A stretch of DNA of 64,000 nt from the NCBI RefSeq assembly GCF_000003815.2, contig NC_049991.1:17976647-18040646 (forward strand), in the 5' to 3' direction. The position numbers and the translations under genes were made by a program. Below are positions 1-10,534 of this stretch, piece by piece. The stretch is from Branchiostoma floridae. Its lineage: Eukaryota; Chordata; Leptocardii; Amphioxiformes; Branchiostomatidae. Within the stretch, counting starts at the first letter, position 1. Each line of letters begins with the position of its first letter. A model generated the notes under the pieces. It saw nothing but the letters and a program-made list of their open reading frames with translations, searched no databases and had not been told where the DNA came from.

Positions 1-2159
1 AGCAGAAAGTGACGGGGTTCTACGTTTACATCGTCGACACAACAAAAAATGGCTGCTCTATCAGTTGCAGTTCTCCCCTGGGCTCGGACCCTCCCTCCTC
101 TTCACCTGTTTTGCCTCCCGTATTTTTCTCCCGAAGTACCCTTGTCAGTTGAGGCGTCGTCTCATTTGTTCTCCCTCTCTGGTTGCGTTGTCATGGAAAC
201 GCTACGGTCGTCTGCAGCAAAGTCGTCTGTGACAAACTCAGCTGGACACTGTTTTGGGTTTTCCCAACTCACTGACCCTGCTCCACTGAGCTATATCATA
301 GTGTTTTGTGGACACGCCTAGAGTTGTCATTCCGGTTCTGACAGGGATGACTAACAAACTAGCTAGCCTCAGGGAAGACAGACAACCATCCCTCGTATTT
401 AAATTGTGGTAACAACCTTTGGGGTCAGAGGCCAAATTGTCTGAGTTGAATGACTTTTTACTAGTGCTTCAATCTTTCTCTCTCTCTTTCTTTCGCTCTC
501 TCTCTCTCTCAAACACACACACACGCACACGCACACACACAAAAAGTATCCAGGTGTGCCCTCATTCTTTTTAAGAAATCTAACGGAAGCGTCGTCTTCT
601 GAAAAGGTGGAATGGGAGGCTCATTGGCATACCTACAATCACTGGGATACTGCCAGAATCAGTAATGTTCTGACTTGCTAATTGCATGCATAAATGTGTA
701 CGACCGCTAGAGGGCGCTATTTTGCCACAAACCAACCGTCACCGTTTCTCAGTTCCAGTGCTAACAATTAGCACGATAAAGTACTTTAAAACCATCTGTG
801 GTTATCTTTTCTTTTCAAGCAGAGAAAGTAGTCCATCAATTTCTTTGTCAAGTCTTCAATAATACAGGTGTTCTACATCATATACAGAAACGCATTATGA
901 TTGGCTATTACTAGGTTTGTACGGAAAAAGAAAGAAGTATTAATTTGTTAATTTTTTTAGAGTAACCTAAGTCAGCGTCGGGTAATATTGCACTTTTCTG
1001 CCTATCCCGCTAAAAGCTCATCTTCCAAAATAACCTATCCTTACAAAACATGATAGAAATGGGAGAAGGGCCCTTGTTTGAAAACCCAGTACTACAGCCT
1101 AAATAGTACAGTACATACTATTTTCAGTACGTATAACAATGATAAATGTTATCTATTTGTTCATTTCTGTTTTCTTTTGCTATGGTGGGTCTCTCAATGG
1201 CTGCGCACTACTGTTTCAGAGATATGCACTGATCGACTACTTAGTATAGATATACATACAAGCAGTATATACAAGACAACTAGTTGTTTGGTCACGGTTT
1301 AATCAAAAACGATTTCAGTCCACAGAATTTTTTTTGAATATATACATATTGTTAGATATATACATATGTATAACAAATTACTCATTTTGAAATTTGTCAG
1401 GAATATTCCAAGTAAAGGTGAAGGGGTGCTCGATATTTTCACTGAAAGCAAAAATGTAAAAATAAGAAAACGTCAAGTTAACTTTACAAGAGAGGGGGTA
1501 TTTGTATGCATCCTTCTAAAAACTTTCACATGGAATAGCCATCAATATATATATAGAAACGTTATATCATTGTAAATTTACAGCCTCATTCGATACTTTA
1601 CAGACAGTATACAAAAATAGAGGATGAATACCCATGTTAACTACATTATACTAGTAATAGCCAAAAAAAAACTGAGTTTCATTGACCTTTAGTGTAAAAA
1701 AAACACAAGAAATATATAAAAATGTTACGTGCAATATTTGGACCAGGAGTAGAATTTATGTCAATATCCATTACTAGCCAATATGACAAATGATACAATC
1801 ATCACATTTGTACAGATATGACATGTGCATATGAAGGTTTGTATGGCACATTCCCCACGAAATTCCTCATAGATTTTTGGAATGTTCACAAAAAAAATCT
1901 CTCATATCTTTAGCAGTGTGCGAATGTACTCAATAATTTCTGACAGCTTTTGGCAATGTTCTTGGAATGTTTTTGTAAAAAAAAATATTCATATTCTTTT
2001 TATGAGTCGAAGCTAGAGTTATTTTGCTTAAAATGACTATTTACAGCTTCTTGTTGTGGAAATATATATCTTTAGTTCTGTAAATATACAGTTCTCTGTT
2101 GGCATTTTGTAAGAATACTATAGAAATCTCTTCCTAGCTCGTCGGTGGTCTGTGAACTG
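1..2159. other. 3' flank of the constant exon; no gene seen
   Basis: This AT-rich stretch holds no convincing coding exon. The part next to 2160 should contain the minus-strand 3' UTR of the constant exon, but no canonical AATAAA on the minus strand stands out in the first several hundred bases. A 90-codon plus-strand reading frame at 49-321 has no family features or splice signals that I can recognise and was not called. Confidence 0.5.
473..541. repeat. CT-rich then CA-rich microsatellite
   Basis: A pyrimidine run of CT/CTTT units passes directly into a CA/CGCA run. It is a simple repeat with no sign of function. Confidence 0.85.
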
Positions 2160-2382
2160 CTAGAGTTTCTCGTTGACTACTGTGCTGTACGCTGGTGGTG
2201 GCGGCAGATCGCTGGTACCAGCCGAGTACTGCGTGTTGTAGTTGTCCGAGGTGTTGTAGGTAAAGCCGTACTGAGGTGGGGGTGCTGGTCCCGAGGGCGG
2301 TGGTGCCGAGGGCGCAGGACCGAATCCCCCGGCCGCCGCTGGTCCTGGGTAGGGTTGGGATCCAGGGTACGGCTGCCCCGCA
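2160..2382 (-). CDS. Shared 3' terminal coding exon (constant exon): Pro/Tyr-rich cytoplasmic tail with PPPAY motif
   Basis: Terminal coding exon with a good acceptor (TCTCCTCTTACAG, then TGCGGGG) and a TAG stop at 2160-2162. It opens with the last base of a split codon, so it accepts phase-2 donors. It encodes 73 residues: repeats of the type QPYPG, an Ala/Gly/Pro-rich middle, several Tyr, then PPPPAY and the end STVVNEKL. PPxY motifs bind WW domains (NEDD4-type ligases, adaptor proteins), so a trafficking or ubiquitin role is plausible for the joined protein. That is inference from the motif only. The exon has no start of its own. It is the only such tail found downstream of the V exons, all of whose usable donors are phase 2. 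The junction codon becomes AGT (Ser) after AG donors and ACT (Thr) after V8, so no stop is made. The family itself is not recognised. Confidence 0.75.
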
Positions 2383-3712
2383 CTGTAAGAGGAGAATTCA
2401 GTGTCATTATCTTGACGGATAACTTCATTAGAGGAACAAACGCACGATAAAGATAAAGGTAACATCAGTCCCATAGCCATCTTTAAGGCTAAGGTCACAT
2501 TTCCAAACCGGGGCCCGGCCGGACAGCTTTTGGAAGCGAAAGGAATGACATAAAAGACATCAAAATACACAAAATGTGAAAATACGATTCATGGGCATGA
2601 TATGTGCATATTTCTAGATATACATTTTAATTTTTCGTTTCTTAAAACATCCCTGCCGGGCCCCGGTTTTGAAATGTGTCGACCTTAGCCTAAGGCCGTA
2701 AGGGCAGTGGGTTGTTATACATTGTGTCTAGGTATTGGAAGGCTGAACCCAAAGCTCTCCTCCCACCGCTGTTAACATCATCAACCGCGACGTCAGGCAC
2801 CTAATTGCACACCTATAGGGAGAAGAGTCATGCGGGATGTCAAGTGCCTTTCAAGCTTACGTCATAGTGTCATGAGCTTGAATGATAACTTCACTAGACG
2901 ACCAGACGTATTGAACCCTCGGGAATAGTACTGTGAAGATAAAATGAATCGGTTAATGGTCATCTCCATCTGTCCGGTTAAGGGCTGGAACCCTGAAAGG
3001 GTGGGGGGGGGGGGTGGCTTATTGTCAACAACTTTTTCAAATAAGTATTCTAAATGGAAATGGTCTATCTAAGCACGGAGATCACAAATGATAGGCAAGT
3101 ATTGAGAAGTACACACGCACGCACGCATACGTCAACTTCGTCATTATAAAAAAAGTAAGGTGATCTCGCCATGAATACTACACATGACCCCGGCTTAATA
3201 TGTACATATTCTACAAGAGTTTTACGAAATATCCTGTTCCCTGTCCACAATTTCTATAAATACCCCTCCCCCCTCAGTGTACCCAGAGTGCAGCGCGCGA
3301 CAGTTCATCCGTGACCTTGCCGACATTTTGTTCTTCTTTCGCCATTACGTACGTGTACAACTTAACAACTTCCCAAGAAAACTTTCTAACGTTACTAACA
3401 AAGAACTCAAACTTGACACACGTAATGGACATACATAGAAGAACACTTCGCTGAACATTGTAACTGTAAATGTACTGCACTTGGCTTGATGATAATCATT
3501 TCTAATCCGTTAACGTTAGTCAGATAAAAAAAGGTTAAAACCTTCTTGGTCAGACGAAGACATGCTATTTTTCAGTGAACGAAAACTACTTGCTGCTTTG
3601 TTTTCGTATGACAAAAGTGAAACTTTGGAAAGCCCTTAAAATGTAGGTAGCTAATCTTCCTGGACGTACAAACTGCCATTATAGGATTTCATGATATATT
3701 TTGCCGTGATAC
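2383..3712 (-). other. Intron between constant exon and V1
   Basis: This is the last intron of the V-exon locus. Apart from the MITE it holds a poly-G run near 3004 and a block around 3278-3335 that reappears at about 6713-6772 (shared stretch GTGACCTTGCCGACATTTTG). That repeat shows the locus grew by duplication including flanks. No further exon was seen. Confidence 0.55.
2487..2690. mobile_element. MITE with TAA target duplication (PIF/Harbinger-like)
   Basis: A 204-bp element bounded by inverted repeats that begin GGCTAAGGTC and continue through a GGGCCCGG-containing arm. It is flanked on both sides by TAA, as expected of the 3-bp TWA duplications of PIF/Harbinger transposons. It has no coding capacity. 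It lies in the intron just upstream of the constant exon. Half-copies of a similar arm occur near 23460 and 26420. Confidence 0.75.
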
Positions 3713-4215
3713 CTTGGGTAAGAAAAGTCAGCCATCGGCTGTCCCGGTATCGTTCCACCGAATGCCGTAGGATCGGGAGCCGTGGGCTGTGCGCCCTGTG
3801 GGGGCTGGGGAAGGGTCCCTGCTGCTTGCTCAGGCTGGGAAGTAACTGCCTCCTGTCCGGCCGGACTAGTCGCCGCCTCCTTCGCCGCCCTGCGTTTACC
3901 GCGGGCGCACAAGAACACCCCCGCCACAAGCAGTGCTCCTCCAATGCCGAACATCATCAAAGGCATTAAACTGACGTCTGCCAGTAGGACAATCACGGGG
4001 ATTCCTGACAGTATTATGAATACCGCATGAATAAGGAAGCATACGCCCAGGGTAGTGTATGACCGCGCAGCGCCCGGTCCCGAGAAACTGAGCGGAACCC
4101 CGCCGCCACCGCCACCCCTTCGGCGACCACCACGGCGTTGAAAGTGATGATGATGATGTCGGGCGCGGCGGCCTGCTCGGCCTGCCCGGCCTCCCCTTCT
4201 CTCTCCTTTACCCAT
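3713..4215 (-). CDS. Variable first exon V1: basic N-terminus plus two-helix membrane hairpin
   Basis: Exon of 167 codons plus 2 bases, from ATG at 4215 (good context, CAAGATGG) to the donor CCAAG|GTATCA, phase 2. An upstream in-frame ATG at 4227 would add four residues; the MGKGERR start shared by the paralogs was preferred. Residues 1-50 are Arg/Gly-rich with a run of five His. Membrane segments lie at about 57-79 and 84-103, followed by a Cys and a basic patch (CARGKRR). The basic N-terminus predicts N- and C-termini in the cytosol. The tail is Ala/Gln/Pro-rich and ends SYP before the junction. Without splicing the frame runs only ten codons into the intron. V2 and V3 are its closest relatives. 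Function unknown. Confidence 0.78.
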
Positions 4216-5486
4216 CTTGGCATGCACAGAACTTAAGTTAAGACACGGTGACCGACTAATAGCAGCGCCTTACACCTCTTCACAAAGCCGCGTTTCAAAG
4301 TTTGAAACGCAGGTGTACTTCAAAACGCCTCAAGGAAAAAAACAACCTACAGGCCGCCATTATACCTTCGTGACACACACTGCGTTTACCTGGCGACGAG
4401 GATTGCTCATGTGTCCACAGGAACAATAGTGGCAGATCGGGTTACAACTGAGCTAAAAGAAACCTATCCGTTTGCTCCAATCCTTTTGATTACTTAAATC
4501 TACGGCAATTGTGTAAGAAGAAGACGTAAAGTAGCTTAAGGAGTTGACAACAGTCGTCGACAACATTTCTGTGGTCCGTTGTAACTAGAAATGTGTAAAA
4601 TAGCGTGAACCTTTCACTACACGAAAGAAGTCACCTGTAACTGACCACAACATGGCTGTCAGCGTATTCAGCACATGTGACAGGTAAACAAAGGTGCGGT
4701 ATATAAAGACAAGAAGACCACGTGAGAACGGGCGTGTCGTCTGTGAACACTGTCGGCTTACATAGAACGGGGTACCGTTACAAATGTTGAACTATTGACC
4801 GCGATTGACGTCAACTTTCGAGAGGGATACACATAGACGCAAAAAAACATCTGATCATAAATACAACTAACACCAGAGATACATGCCTCCACTACAAGAT
4901 ATAGTCCCTTTCTTATAAGAAGATTATTTTGACAGGTAGAAGATAGCTATAAGGCCTTACTCAAGTTAGTCTAGGAAGGCATTTATGATGTGCATAAAGT
5001 CAACATAGAGGCCATGACTGTACCCAAAGTGCAATGCACTGTCCCCAAGTCGTCATGAAATACATCAGATTCTACAAATATATATATAACTTAAAAGCAG
5101 TGCAAGCTTTCATACTATGAACGAATGACACGAAAAAAAAAATGAAACTCTCCACTTCTATACCATAACCAACTCTCTGGTCAGGGGAAGTGTGCTTATG
5201 ATTACTGAGAGAAGCATACGCAGGACAATTGCTATGTTGCTTTGTATTGCTGCTGCAGTGTTTTAGGGTAAGGTTGAAGCATTCTTTGCATCGTCCTTGT
5301 TTACCTTGGTCAGAAGGTCATGTTTTGGATAGTGTTCGTATGTGTCTGTCTGTGTGTGTTTTAACACGACAACTCGTAAAGGCCTGAACGAAGTGCCTTG
5401 ATATTTGTTATATGAGTAGGTCTTGATGGCACCTAAAAAGTATTAGATTTTAGACCCCCTAGCTACAACACAATACGCTGTAATAC
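4216..5486. other. V1 5' flank / V2 downstream intron
   Basis: Non-coding spacer. A block at about 4651-4708 (CATGGCTGTCA... ending in GTGCGGTATA) recurs upstream of V2 at about 6381-6435, so the 5' flank was duplicated with the exon. The TATA-like string in it reads on the plus strand, the wrong way for these exons. No other gene was seen. Confidence 0.5.
4415..4459 (-). promoter_or_regulatory. Conserved block upstream of V1
   Basis: About 45 bp, roughly 200 bp upstream of the V1 ATG. On the plus strand it runs CCACAGGAACAATAG, then GATCGGGTTACA and CTAAAAG. The same block stands upstream of V2 and V3 amid less conserved sequence. It could be a shared promoter element of each first exon, or simply a recent duplicate. 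Confidence 0.35.
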
Positions 5487-6025
5487 CTCGGATACGAAAG
5501 TCCTGACATAGCCATCGGCTGTCCTGGCATTGCTCCACTGAAGTACATGGGATCGGGAGCCGTCGGCTGTGCGGGTTGGAGAAACACCCCTGCCGTTTGC
5601 GGAGGCCCTGTGGGTCCCACTGTCCCAGTAGTGTCCTGTGTGGTCGGATTTGTAGCCGCCGCCTCCGCCGACTTGCGTTTGGCGCGAGCACACATGAACA
5701 TGGCCGCCACAAACAGTGCACCTCCGATGCCGATCATGATCAGCGGGTAGTAATTTCCTGAGTCAAAGCCCGAGAATATAACAGTCATGGGGATTCCGGA
5801 GAATAGCAGAAATAAGGAGATCATGAACAGGCTGATGCCGGCGGAATAGTATCTCGCTCCAGCGCCCTGCGACCCCGAGAAGTTGAGCGTAATCCCCCGG
5901 CCACCTCCACCACCTCGACGACGGTTCAAGCCACCACCAAGACGGCGGCGCTGTTGAAAGTGATTATGATGATGTCGAGCGCGGCCTGCTCTGGCTCGGC
6001 CACCCCTTCTCTCTCCTTTCCCCAT
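5487..6025 (-). CDS. Variable first exon V2: two-helix membrane hairpin
   Basis: Exon of 179 codons plus 2 bases, from ATG at 6025 (GCCAAGATGG) to the donor CCGAG|GTATTA, phase 2. The N-terminus is MGKGERRGGR followed by His/Asn and Gly/Arg-rich sequence. Membrane segments lie at about 62-85 (ending SGIPMTVIF) and 93-112, followed by MCARAKRK. The Cys next to the basic patch is a possible acylation site. The tail is Thr/Pro-rich and ends LSYP like V1. An unspliced transcript would stop only nine codons after the donor. The product is predicted to be joined to the 73-residue constant tail. Function unknown. Confidence 0.78.
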
Positions 6026-7115
6026 CTTGGCACAGAACTTAAGACACGGTGATCGACTGCTAGCAGTGCCTCACAGCTCCTCACAAAGCTCTGAAACGCA
6101 GCCGGACTTCACAAGGTCCAAGGAAAAACTACAGGCCGCCATTTTACCTACATGTACGTGACTCACACTGCGTTTACCTGGCGACGCGACCACAGGAACA
6201 ATAGTGGCCGATCGGGTTACAGCTGGGATAAAGGGAATCTAGCACGGAATGCTCCAATATGTTTAACTTCTTAGGTTTACAACAATTGTGTAAAGAAGCG
6301 TAAGAAGTTGTATAGTAGTCAACATGATACCTGTAGCTAACAAAATGCGTGAATATTAAAATTGCATGTAACAGACCACAACATGGCTGTCACCGTATTC
6401 ATTACACGTGACAGGTAAACAACTGTGCGGTATAAAAACAACCTGACAAGAAGACCATGTGACAGCTTATAAAGAATGGGGCACCGTTACAACTGTTGAA
6501 CTGTTGACCGTGCTTTCGGCAAGGTTTTGGAGACTTACACGCAAAAGCTTTAATTCGTCACGAGATGATCTGACCATAGATACAACTGTGACACTGGCGA
6601 TATAAGACTCCGTTTAAGAGATGTCCTCCTTGTTGCCATCAGTTAATCTGAAAGCTTTTAGGAGTCATTTGAGATATGTGATTGCTGTGCGTAATGTCTA
6701 CATAGAGGTTATGATTGTACCCAGAGTGCAACGCGCGTCAGTGAATCCGTGACCTTGCCGACATTTTGGACCCAAGTTGCCATTGAGATCATTTACGACT
6801 TTTAAAAGAACTGCCAAGCAAGCGTTATTCTTAAAAAAAATACTTCTAGATCTGCTATAAAGAACCTGGGATACGTGTTGGAAATACATGAAAGAAAACG
6901 CTTTTAAACTCTCATCTCCGCTGTTAGACTGTAACTAATCCTCTGGTTAGGTGAAAGTGAATCTGTGCTATTTATGAGTGAAGCAAACAAGACAATTGCA
7001 TAGAGCTAATCATGACAATTGCTCTGCTGCTTTATAATAGTACTGCATTTTGGGGTATGGCTGAAGAATTTTTTATGGCCATTTTCATTACATGTATCAT
7101 TACATGCTGAAATAC
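6026..7115. other. V2 5' flank / V3 downstream intron
   Basis: Non-coding spacer. It carries a second copy of the flank duplicated at V1 (about 6381-6435) and the block at 6713-6772 that matches 3278-3335. No gene seen. Confidence 0.5.
6190..6235 (-). promoter_or_regulatory. Conserved block upstream of V2
   Basis: Counterpart of the block at 4415-4459, here CCACAGGAACAATAG... GATCGGGTTACAGCTGGG, about 170-210 bp upstream of the V2 ATG. Confidence 0.35.
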
Positions 7116-7618
7116 CTTGGTTGGGAAATGCCGGACGTGTCCATCGACTGCCCCGGCATTGTGTCACCGTGGGGCATAGCATCGGAAGCCGGTGTTTCTG
7201 TAGGTTGGAGAGACGTCCCTGTCGTTTGATGAGTCCCTGAGTCCCGTTCGACTGCGTTAGTGTTGGCTTCCGCCGCGGTCGGGTTAGTCGCCGCCGCCGC
7301 TGCCTTGCGCTTGGCGCTAGCGCACATGAACACCGCCAACGCCATCAACACTCCTCCGGCGGCGACCATTATCAAATGGTAGTACGAGTTGAAGTTCGTG
7401 GAGAAAACGACGGTGAGAGTGATTCCCGCGATCGTCAGGAATGACGCGAACGCGAACAGCCATATGCCGAAGACATAATGTCCCGTTCTAGAGCCCCGCG
7501 CCATGCCGATGGTACGGTGCAGGTAGGACCCTTGGGGACGATGGCGGCGGTGCTGGTGATGGTGCACGCGGCGACCGCCTGCCCTGGCCCGGCCGCCTCG
7601 TCTCTCACCCTTCCCCAT
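7116..7618 (-). CDS. Variable first exon V3: two-helix membrane hairpin
   Basis: Exon of 167 codons plus 2 bases, from ATG at 7618 to the donor CCAAG|GTATTT, phase 2. It begins MGKGERRGGRARAGG, then a His/Arg stretch. Membrane segments lie at about 49-72, with the signature GITLTVVF that recurs across the cluster, and at 81-100, followed by MCASAKRK. The tail is Ala/Thr-rich and ends ISQP at the junction. Codon use is GC-rich against an AT-rich flank, which supports coding. It groups with V1 and V2. Confidence 0.78.
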
Positions 7619-7954
7619 CTCGGCACAGAACGGACACAGTCACCTACGTCTGAATGCTAGCCCAATACTAGTACTCCTCTGTGGTCTGCTGCTGCAATGG
7701 CATGGACACTCTGCAGCTGCAATCAGTCGATCTTCAACTCTCTCCACTGTGTCTTGTTCTTGTTCATCGCGAGCTTCCTTAGCTCCCGTGTTGTAGTATT
7801 CTTTCTGACCGCAACGATCCTGGTCCAATGTCTTTCAGGTCTGCCCCCAGTAGGCTCGGTGTCTCACTATCTCATTGAACAACCGCGTTTACAAGTCTAC
7901 ATTACCTGTATGCATGTGCCATACTCTGTGTTTACCAGTTGAACTTGGTTGCGT

Positions 7955-7999
7955 CCACAAAACCAACAATGCCTGATCGGGTGTCAGCTGGGATAAAAG
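7955..7999 (-). promoter_or_regulatory. Conserved block upstream of V3
   Basis: Third copy of the block (CCACAAAACCAACAATG... TCAGCTGGGATAAAAG), about 340-380 bp upstream of the V3 ATG. It is more diverged than the V1 and V2 copies, yet the core GATCGGGT...CAGCTGGGATAAA is kept. Confidence 0.35.
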
Positions 8000-8047
8000 A
8001 GGCCTTGCAGTACATTGCTTAAAATCTCTTTGCCCCCTTGTTCAAAG

Positions 8048-8171
8048 TACTGTAAATGCAATGGCATCCATTTAAGTTTGCGGGGACTTATTTTCGCGGT
8101 AGCGGGAAAATGGAGTGTTTGCGGTGGTTTTGAGCGAAGCGAACACCGCGAAAGTTTCTGCATTTACAGCA
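8048..8171. mobile_element. Short MITE with TACTGTAAATGC ends
   Basis: 124-bp element with inverted ends (TACTGTAAATGC and its near complement) and internal CGCGGT/ACCGCG inverted motifs. A longer relative lies at 17209-17430. Superfamily not assigned. Confidence 0.55.
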
Positions 8172-9050
8172 CAAAAAATATTGCAAGCTTAAGGCGTCGT
8201 GAATAGTTAGAAACTTCCGTGTCGCATTGTAGCTGAGAAAAAGCACGGACCTTTTACTTTGTAAAAGAAGTGACAGCCGAGTACGACACCGAATACTGCC
8301 GTATCACAAAAACGGGATACCGTTACAACGGTCGAGCTATTGACAGTGCCTTTGGCAACGTTAATTAGACATGGACACAAAGGAAGCACTACGTCACATT
8401 TGTGTGGGGTCAAAGGTTACAGACCTTTGACCCGTCCGACATTCAAAAGGAGAGCAAGATTATAACGACTAAAAACCACAAATAGACTGAAGTAATGGTG
8501 ACAGCACATAAGCCTCCTTGAACTGTTACTTATGAGATATTTGCTGTTGTTGTCCTCAGACCATTTAGGTGATAACTGAAGGTTTAGAAGGACAATACAA
8601 CAAGGTTTGATCACTTAAGTTAGAACATGACGGGGTTGTGTAACAGGTGTCAATATCTCCATATGCAGAGGGTAAATGTTGGCGAAGCTTGCTGCATGTA
8701 GATTAGTCATCCCAAAACAACAGCAGGTAATTCTTTAGTTATTTTAATCGTTTATCACAGATTTTATGACCCTTACGACAATGAATAGTTGTTAAAGTTA
8801 AAATAATTAATGGCTTTGGGCATCACGTCTTTTTGGACAAAATATATCTGTTTACAAAATATAGACATATGTATAATAATAGAGCTGAGTGTTAGCTTGA
8901 CATTCCCTCTGTGACGGTATGATCTATTCTGAAGCAGGACTTAGCTCCGAATTTTAGAAAAATGAAAAGTTTGACCTATCTATTTTCGACTTAACAGTTA
9001 AGTGTGTTTAACACTTAACAGGGGATATCAAAAATGGACATGGTCTGTAC

Positions 9051-9619
9051 CTGAAGTCGGGATATGGAGGGGGTTGCTGGAAGCCTGGGTCCGGAAGCGA
9101 CTGTTGCAGTCCCCCGACAGATAGGGTTTGCATGGCGGTTCCCTCTACCTGCGGAACCCCCTCCTCCACTTGTTGCACCTGTGGCGTGGCGTCGTTGTTT
9201 TGTGCGCCGTTCCCAGCCTTACACCGGAGACCCCACGCCACCAGAATCTGTAGGATCCCGAAAGCCAGCATGGCGTAACCAAAGTAGGGGAGAACGCCAC
9301 CCGATCCTCTGTACATCACCGTCAGGATGATACCAGGAATCAGACAGAAGATTCCAAACGCGACAAGACGTGACTGTATCTGCGACCGTGCCGACTGATT
9401 TCTTGCAAAGACGACGTTGGAAACGCCCGTCGACGCCCCTTCCCCCGTACGGCAACTAGAACTAGAACTAGAACTAGAACTAGAACTAGAACTAGAACTA
9501 GAACGACCCTGGCGGTGTCTCCGTCGGTTGTTGTTGCGGCGGTGGTGCTGGACTCGGATTCTCCTGCGGCGACCCGCGGCCCGGCGACCCGCTCTACCCC
9601 TCGCCTCACCCTTACCCAT
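9051..9619 (-). CDS. Variable first exon V4: membrane hairpin with poly-Ser run
   Basis: Exon of 189 codons plus 2 bases, from ATG at 9619 to a near-perfect donor TTCAG|GTACAG, phase 2. The N-terminus MGKGEARGRAGRR is strongly basic. Residues 40-55 are 16 Ser encoded by eight TTCTAG hexamers. Membrane segments lie at about 85-103 (IPGIILTVMY) and 109-130. The cytoplasmic part contains TPQVQQVEEG-type sequence and a PPPY motif just before the junction (QQPPPYPDF), so this isoform would carry a PY motif in its own tail as well as the constant one. Sequence is intermediate between V1-V3 and the Gln-rich V5-V7. Confidence 0.77.
9456..9504. repeat. In-frame hexanucleotide microsatellite in V4
   Basis: Eight copies of CTAGAA (plus strand) plus one base. 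Read on the minus strand the unit gives Ser-Ser (TCT AGT). Length changes by whole units keep the reading frame. Confidence 0.9.
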
Positions 9620-10534
9620 GCGTGCGTAGACTTTGTCTGTGTATCACAAACTCCACTGTCCAGGGCCCCTGGCCCCTCCCGGTAATGTTGTTCGGGTCGC
9701 TATAAGCACTATGTAAATGTAATCAGGGTTTAACCGTAGCTTTACAAGCCTTTATGGCTGCTAACTTTCAGCAAATCACGAACAGGTAGTCTCAGTGCAC
9801 TTGTTGGAGTACCGATGACACACTGGCATATGCACCGATTGCACAATGTTAAGAACTGTCTATTCATTGATAGGCTGCAAATAGGTGTTTGCTAACCCGT
9901 CGTTCCGGTCCACAGGAGTTGGAATCCAGGGGGAAAACAAACAAGAACCTGCGTCACTGACCAGGACATGCTAGAGGTCAGAGGTCAATAATGGAGTGCC
10001 ATACTGAATAGACGATGATATACGAGTCCACATGACTGGTTTAAATAAATCGTTTTCAGCATTACTGCCTTAGTGAAATCTAATTTTTGCTGATTGTGTA
10101 CAGATTTTAAATTGGTGGTTATTAGCATAACTTATGGCCTAAGTTTAACGCTTGTTGAGCTTACGAATCAATTTCTGTGATTAAGATTTTATGGACAGAA
10201 GGAAGTCGCTTTCTTTACATTACCTCCTTGAAAAATAACATAACACATCCGAGTGTAAAGTGGAGAAGATATAACCCAAGTTACGCGTCCTCAAGACGAC
10301 ATATAAAAACGAAAAAGGCTATTGAAGCAAGAGATGCAACCTCTTAGATCAAGAAAGGACAAGGAAAAATCCACCTGTACCGTAAACATAATATAGACCT
10401 GTTTTTTTCACTCCGTTTGTATCCCGTTGTATGCAGATGTATTTATGTATGTATGTATGTAGAAGACCGTAAGAAAGTAGCGGTACCTTTGTAGTGCCAT
10501 TAAAGATTTTAAAGCATATGGCCATTTGCGTTAC
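9620..10534. other. V4 5' flank / V5 downstream intron
   Basis: Non-coding spacer. From about 10030 it begins a block (TTGTGTACAGATTTT, then GACAGAAGGAAG) that recurs near 11640-12060 and 13190-14215, that is, downstream of V6 and V7. No gene seen. Confidence 0.45.

Larger units (their letters stand above)
7619..9050. other. V3 5' flank / V4 downstream intron
   Basis: Non-coding spacer with the conserved block at 7955-7999 and a MITE at 8048-8171. Short reading frames around 8207-8614 have no coding features. No gene seen. Confidence 0.5.

Noticed and set aside
2145-2450. Plus-strand reading frame rich in Trp/Arg/Val opposite the constant exon
   Set aside because: Shadow of the minus-strand Pro/Gly-rich exon; no splice or start logic of its own.
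4690-4710. TATATAAAG as a TATA box for V1
   Set aside because: It reads on the plus strand while V1 is on minus, and lies about 480 bp upstream; it belongs to a duplicated flank.
9340-9609. Frame with a long Leu-Val alternation opposite or beside the poly-Ser run
   Set aside because: It is only another reading of the TTCTAG hexamer; the Ser frame belongs to the V4 family exon.
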